Of a stretch of 64,000 bases of DNA, positions 58,492-64,000 are shown piece after piece. The first letter of the stretch is position 1; each line of letters begins with the position of its first letter. The notes below the pieces were generated by a model. It saw only the letters and a list, made by a program, of their open reading frames with translations, searched no databases and had not been told where the DNA came from. The stretch lies in contig CM055314.2 of assembly GCA_029255685.2 (NCBI GenBank), positions 4,482,399-4,546,398 on the forward strand, written 5' to 3'. The DNA comes from Silene conica. Taxonomy: Eukaryota; Streptophyta; Magnoliopsida; Caryophyllales; Caryophyllaceae. The position numbers were made by a program, and so were the translations under genes.

Positions 58492-61123
58492 CTGTATACT
58501 GACAATTTTTCGAGTAGTTCATTTCAACTTTCATGGCTATAGTGATGTGACATTCGTGTCAACCCACCCTTACGAGTAAGATTATACCTAAAACTCTCCA
58601 AAATTTTAAAACTCTGCTACGTCAGTTTTCGACTACCTTTTATTGTTTCTAATTTATTGTTCAAACTCGCTTCAGAGTCACCCCAAACTTTATACATTAT
58701 TCATCAAATTCACCCCAGACTCTACTTTTTCCGATCACCTTTTTTTTACAAAAACAAATTACACATGAGATCTACTCATTTGATAATTTTCATTGAGAGT
58801 GGGGTCAAGAATTACCGAAAGTCTTAAGTTGAGTTTGATTTCCAAGATTCAACTCTAAGACTTTGTTAGGACATTGGTAGGTTATTGGTAGTTTTAGGTG
58901 AGTATTGTCTTAAGACTTACCAAAATCTTGTCTAAATGCTACTAATAATCTTACCATTAGAGTTACATTATTTTACACATACCAATAATTTCACTACTAC
59001 CCGTTAAAATATTATCTATATTCTTTACAATTCAAACTAATATAATATAGTTCTTATTTTCACCCTTTATACTAATGTTCATATTTTCATAAAAGCTCGT
59101 AGATGTAATATATCATTCCTTTATTATTATATTTCCTCTCTCTCAATAGCAAAGTAAATTTGGTTGAGTTCCCTTTATTACTTACTTAAGTATGTATTTG
59201 TTAACTACTTGTGTGTTGGTATCGACTGCTTAAAACTCGAGAGTTTCATGATTTCTATCCATATTAACCTAGCTAAAAAACTTTTCCTTACAAACACGGA
59301 TAAAAATTATAAAATAAAATTACTTAAAACATATGTATAAAAAAATCATAAAATCAAATGATGAAAACATAAGTACACAAAAACTATAACATAAATGACA
59401 TTATAAATCATAGATAAGAAATAATAATCAAAAGAATGAATAACATCATTAATAATTGAAAATTGAAAATAATAATATTCAAAAGAAAAGGAAATAATTT
59501 GTGAGTATGATTCGTGAAGTTGGTATACCATAATATATATATAGCTGCAAGAAAATGAGCAATAACTATAACTAATATTTCGATTAATTCTTCGCCTTTT
59601 TATTTTAAGAATGAACTTAATGAATAATCTGATCTTTTACACACAATTTGGTCCACTTATCATTTAGTTACATAGTAAGAAGTTGTTAAATAATGTGGGT
59701 TACCTTTTTCAACGCAATTATTTTGAAGATCTCTTTCGCACATGTAAACCTTCGACATTATATTATACCAATTACAATGTGCGTATAAATATTGAACTCG
59801 TACATAACTAAACAATTTATCGTACATATGTGTGCTTTAAATAATCAAAACTACAATGATTAACAACAATAAATTATAAAAAAATAAGCGATCCAATTAC
59901 AAAAGTATGTATCATTAGGAGATTATGATGTAACAATGCGAATGCAAATTCCGTATGTCTTCGGATGAGTGCATGAGTTAATTCTAGTCACATCAAATTG
60001 TAATCAACCTCATACAGTAAGTCATAACAAACTACCAATAGACATTGGAGACTCACATTGACAATAAACCACAAAGACTCTTAGTATAGGACTCTTATCA
60101 ATATTAAATAGTACGTAGTATCTTGTAGATACTACAATTTCAAGAGTATTAGTGTATATATTTTTCTACGGAATATTATTATATACTCTCCGTCCTGATT
60201 ATTGGTTTACCGGATATCTATTCTAATTTTGTGTATTTTGGGTAATTGTTTACTTTTTTATCTTGGAAATGATTTCAATGAATAATTTGATTATCTGCAC
60301 TCAATTGTGTCCACTTGTCTTAAGCGCTCGAACAAAAGATTATTAATTTTAGGCACTCCATACTAAGAGACGTTCTTAGTGGAAAACTGCTCATAGCTTA
60401 ATACCGATACCTATATTGTTTTCATTCTATTAAAAGTCTTACTTTTCAAATTTTTTTCACTTTATAATATCTTGTACTCCATCCGTCTCAATGTTTATTA
60501 CTTTTATTTTTTATTTTAATTTAAAAGGGGACTTAAAATCAAAGGTAATCAAATAATGAGAGGTGGTGAGTATAATATGTAGTACAATAAAAATTCTATA
60601 CTATTATTACACCAACAAAAAAGTTGATTTAACAAAAAAATAAGTACACGATTCTAGAAAAATGATCTAAGTAAACAATATTCTTGTGTAAATAATACTT
60701 AGGCAATCAAGCATTAAAAGAAATTAGGGGGAAAAAGACAAAGTAAAAATAAAGCAAGATTGAGAAAGAATAATTCAAACAAATTATAATTTCTTATGAA
60801 ACATGGTATACACAAATTTTGCGAAAGATGGTAGATGTTTTAGCATCGTGAGGTGAGAGTGTTGGTATATTCGGATGAGTATAGTAATTCATAACTTATT
60901 TCATCAAGTGAATCATGATGTATGTCCATCCTACAACTTATCTTTCTGTCAAATAATTTTACTGCGAGAGAAGCGTAAAATTGTATTTTTTGGCAGTAAC
61001 AATGGCATGCTATAGTTAAAAATAATGAACTATTTGGAAACAAAGTGCTAATCTAGCATGCATGAAGAAGAAATTCACAATCGCTAATCGCTAAGAGAGA
61101 AATAAGTTGCGACTTGGATACAA
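58489..61123. other. AT-rich intergenic DNA
   Basis: Holds the dispersed repeat at 58590-58960 and single Stowaway-like ends near 60187 (CTCTCCGTCCTGATTATTGG) and 60477 (CTCCATCCGTCTCAATGTTT). No supportable gene. Confidence 0.45.
58590..58960. repeat. Dispersed repeat, copy 2
   Basis: Landmarks CCCAAACTTTATACATTATT, GACTCTACTTTTTCC, TTGTCTTAAGACTTACCAAA and CTAATAATCTTACCA match 1290-1760 in order. It is more diverged at the 5' side. Confidence 0.55.
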
Positions 61124-61200
61124 TCTATACAATACTATTAAAAGGGTAACACAAAATGCCACATAGACAATGCCACCTAGCATTAGCAAAAAGCCACGTC
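61124..61200 (+). mobile_element. Lone Helitron-like 5' end
   Basis: After an A at 61123 comes TCTATACAATACTATTAAAA and GGGTAACAC, a typical Helitron left end, followed by AAGCCACGTCA-type repeats. No CTAG-type 3' end with a hairpin is visible before the window ends, so the element is either cut by the window edge or degraded. Confidence 0.4.
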
Positions 61201-61499
61201 ATTTATTATACATGACATGGAGCCACGTCATCATTTCTTATTTAAAATGAGAAAAATAAAAAAAATTGGAACATTAAATGTAAATAGCATAACAAACATT
61301 AACCTTTTGACTTTTTTAATTTCTAGATAAATTAAATAACAATTAAAATTCAAAATTCCTAAAACATTTTAAATATCGATATTTATTATTAGAATATTTA
61401 AAGCGACAAATAAATATCATATAATTCTAATTTTTACGCCGTTTATAAAAAAAAAAAAAAAATTTGTAAATATTAAGGGCAAATAATAACATACTTAAT

Positions 61500-62256
61500 A
61501 TTAAATATTACATATTTATGTATACAATAAATTTAATAATAATAATAAGTCGCCCAAAAGTCATAAAATGCATCATCAACTAGCTATAAATATCTGATAG
61601 AAGACAACATATGTGGCCCAAATTCAAGCCAATATTTTGGTTACTCCATCATCGAGAAAATTGTTTGTGTAAATAATCATTCTTATCATTGTAGATGTAT
61701 TATTAAGGTGTTAAATTAATAGTTTATTTCTGTTTATATGTAGTAGTACAATTTTCTCTTACGTTTTTTTGCTATATATTTGCTCAATTTCTTTAAATGA
61801 GATATAATTTCATTAAATTGAACATATATAAATATATAAATATAATATATAAATAAAAGTCAAGGCAAATAATGATTAAACAACTCACATGCAAGGTAAA
61901 TTATGTAAAAAAAATATATATAAAAAAGGGAAAAATATTTAAAGCAAACCTTTTACATTTCATTTCTCCCTACTATATATTTATGTCTATATTTAATTTG
62001 CTAATAATGAAAAAGGATGATTAAAAGTCATAAAACATTGGTACATATTTATGTATATATATAATAAATTTTATAATAATAATAATAGTAAGTCGCCCAA
62101 AAGTCATAAAATGCATCATCAACTAGCTATAAATATTTGATAGAAGACAACATTTGTGAGCCAAAATTTTGGTTACTCCATCACCGAGAGAATTGTATGT
62201 GTAAATAATCATTCTTATCATTGTAAATGTATTATTAAGGTGTTAAATTAATAGTC
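61500..62256. repeat. Direct duplication of about 220 bp (61500-61725 and 62040-62256)
   Basis: Both copies carry AGTCGCCCAAAAGTCATAAA, ATGCATCATCAACTAGCTAT with AAATAT, ATAGAAGACAACAT, TTTTGGTTACTCCATCA and TCATTCTTATCATTGTA. They end at GGTGTTAAATTAATAGT. Spacing is about 540 bp. TAGCTATAAATAT resembles a TATA region, so this could be a duplicated promoter and leader, but no ORF of note follows. Confidence 0.75.
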
Positions 62257-64000
62257 TTTTTATTTATTTTTAAGTTTTATTGGTTATGAAGTATTATCGC
62301 ATTTTTTTAACTTCACATATATGTTGTTTTGTTGTTATTTAGGGGCTATCAAGATTTGTGAAGTTGTGCGATTTAAAGGTAAATATACTTATATTTTTAT
62401 CATTCAATGTCCAATTTTTTTATTACTTAAGGGAAAATTTAAACTAATATAATCATAAGGTTAATATTAAATAAATCAAATTCCAACATTTTGTTTGTTA
62501 TTAATCGCTCAGTGTATTTTTTTGTAGGGACGATTCATTGGAAAAAGAAAATTATGTGAAGAAGGGATGAATACTATAAATGCTTAAAAAAATACTCCCC
62601 TATTTTCCTCAATGTTATATTATAAACTAACTACAAGTTTGACAATATAAATGTTAATGATTAATTATTTTTAGTTTCATAAAAAAAATTTAGTATTTCA
62701 TAAACTTTAAATAAAATGTATGTTTTATTTTTGTATGTGTTATTTTTTGTTCATCACTTTCCTTTTAAAAATAGCTCTCATATTATTAAATTGGAGTTGC
62801 AAGGATCTCAATCATATTAACAAGTTGAAAAAAAAAATCTTATTGACATGATTAGTAGCTAAATTTACATTATTATTATTAATATTTAAGCATACAATAT
62901 AGTTAAAAAGCTACTTAAAGTATTTTTTTTTTTATAATACAAGTGTCATTTTTATATTGGTTAATACATAATTCATCTATATTGATTACTAGATTATTCA
63001 TTTGTTTATACAATATTGTAAAATATCAACTTAGTTATCTATTATTTATACAATATTATAAAAAAATAAGACTAATTATTGATACCATAAATCTTGATAG
63101 CCCTTAAATTTGAACAAAACAAACGATACGATAAAGTTTGAAAATGTGATGAATATTTCAGTATTTCACAACCCAACAATGAAACTTACATAAAAATAAA
63201 AAAATTATTTAATTAATTTAAAAACTTAATACACTTACTTGATGTGAATAGATAGATAAGACATATAAGTGACACATTAAAAAAAATTATTCTTACAAAT
63301 TTTGTCCCTATAAAAAAAATATAAACAATTGATGATACGTTTAATGATTTTTGAGCGTTTTGTTCTATTATTATCAAATTTAAGATAGACATAAATATCA
63401 ATCAAGTTTCATGACTTTTGAACATTGATGTTAAAAAGACAATACTAAGTATTTTTAGTATGTCACGTGTTATTAAAAAGTCATATTTAAAATCATGTAT
63501 CACATGCTTAAAAATACAAAATAAAAATAAAAAATGTTAGTTGCAAACACAAAAATAAATTAATACAAACTATTTACTTTTCTTTCCTAAATTTTGTTAT
63601 TAACCTACATATTTATTTAACTTTTATTTCTTTTATTTAATAATATAGCTTTTTGGTTTCCCTCACCATTTATTGTAGGTTACTATTTTACTTAATTTAT
63701 CCTTTTTGCAAAATTTAGGAATTTTGGCAAATTGATATATATTAAGACTAGCAGCATTTATTAAACTGCATAAATATGCTACTATTAAAAATATGATTTA
63801 CAAGAAATAAAATATTGAGATAAAAAGTCTCTAATTTAATTAGAAAATATGTTTTGAACTCCTTACAGTGGAGAATTTATCATTCTAAAAAAAGAATAAT
63901 AATAATCAAACATTATGCATTAATTTGTCCTTTTGTCTTACCTCACTAACTTCATATGCCTAGATAACAAAGGGCCTTCAAGTTTTATATAGAAAATTTA
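62257..64000. other. AT-rich DNA to the window edge
   Basis: No ORF above about 60 codons with gene-like composition. A short exon-like pair (around 62340-62382 and 62527-62585, GT-AG bounded) is readable but unrecognised. Nothing else supported. Confidence 0.4.

Overview
The window is plant nuclear DNA from a eudicot. Genes have many short exons separated by AT-rich GT-AG introns, and most of the sequence is transposable elements of plant type: Copia LTR, TRIM, tRNA-derived SINE, LINE, Helitron, hAT, PIF/Harbinger and Stowaway. The species cannot be fixed from sequence alone. I see no prokaryotic, phage or organellar block, no CRISPR array and no convincing rRNA or tRNA gene.

Genes sit in one island, about 26.9-41.5 kb. 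A complete-looking SEC14/SFH phosphatidylinositol-transfer gene runs left to right in 14 coding exons (27142-36568). Its conserved reading frame is broken by one extra T in exon 10. Next to it, on the minus strand, is a dihydrofolate reductase gene (39479-41096). It encodes only the DHFR half of the usual plant DHFR-TS fusion, with a stop codon where the thymidylate synthase domain should begin. Between them lie a 5'-truncated LINE, which keeps its zinc-binding and RNase H domains, and a small ORF with a signal peptide. The SFH/DHFR-TS neighbourhood is also found in Arabidopsis. An F-box/DUF295 gene with three frame breaks lies at 49.7-50.9 kb.

Region by region: 0-6.5 kb is intergenic, with MITEs and two hAT-type elements. 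From 6.8 to 19.1 kb is one Copia-type LTR element on the minus strand with a 5-bp target duplication. Its interior carries a hAT element that itself contains a Helitron, and its 5' LTR is split by a second Helitron. From 19 to 26.4 kb there are Stowaway and PIF MITEs, another hAT, a foldback element, and a TRIM nested in a Stowaway. From 27 to 41 kb is the gene island, with a SINE, a 364-bp inverted repeat of Copia gag, a solo-LTR-like segment and a TRIM inside introns. From 42 to 48 kb there are nested Helitrons and direct repeats bracketing three copies of a zinc-finger gene fragment. From 53 to 58.5 kb there are two more hAT elements, a truncated Helitron end, and two TIR elements lying in TA microsatellites and filled with tandem repeats. 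From 58.5 to 64 kb is AT-rich sequence with a lone Helitron 5' end and a duplicated 220-bp block.

Nothing here looks like a new enzymatic or defence system. The most informative content is the exactly dated nesting of mobile elements, the lone DHFR domain, the frameshifted SFH gene and the large intronic hairpin. All element boundaries and exon junctions were read by eye from termini, target duplications, splice signals and remembered family features; no database search was run.
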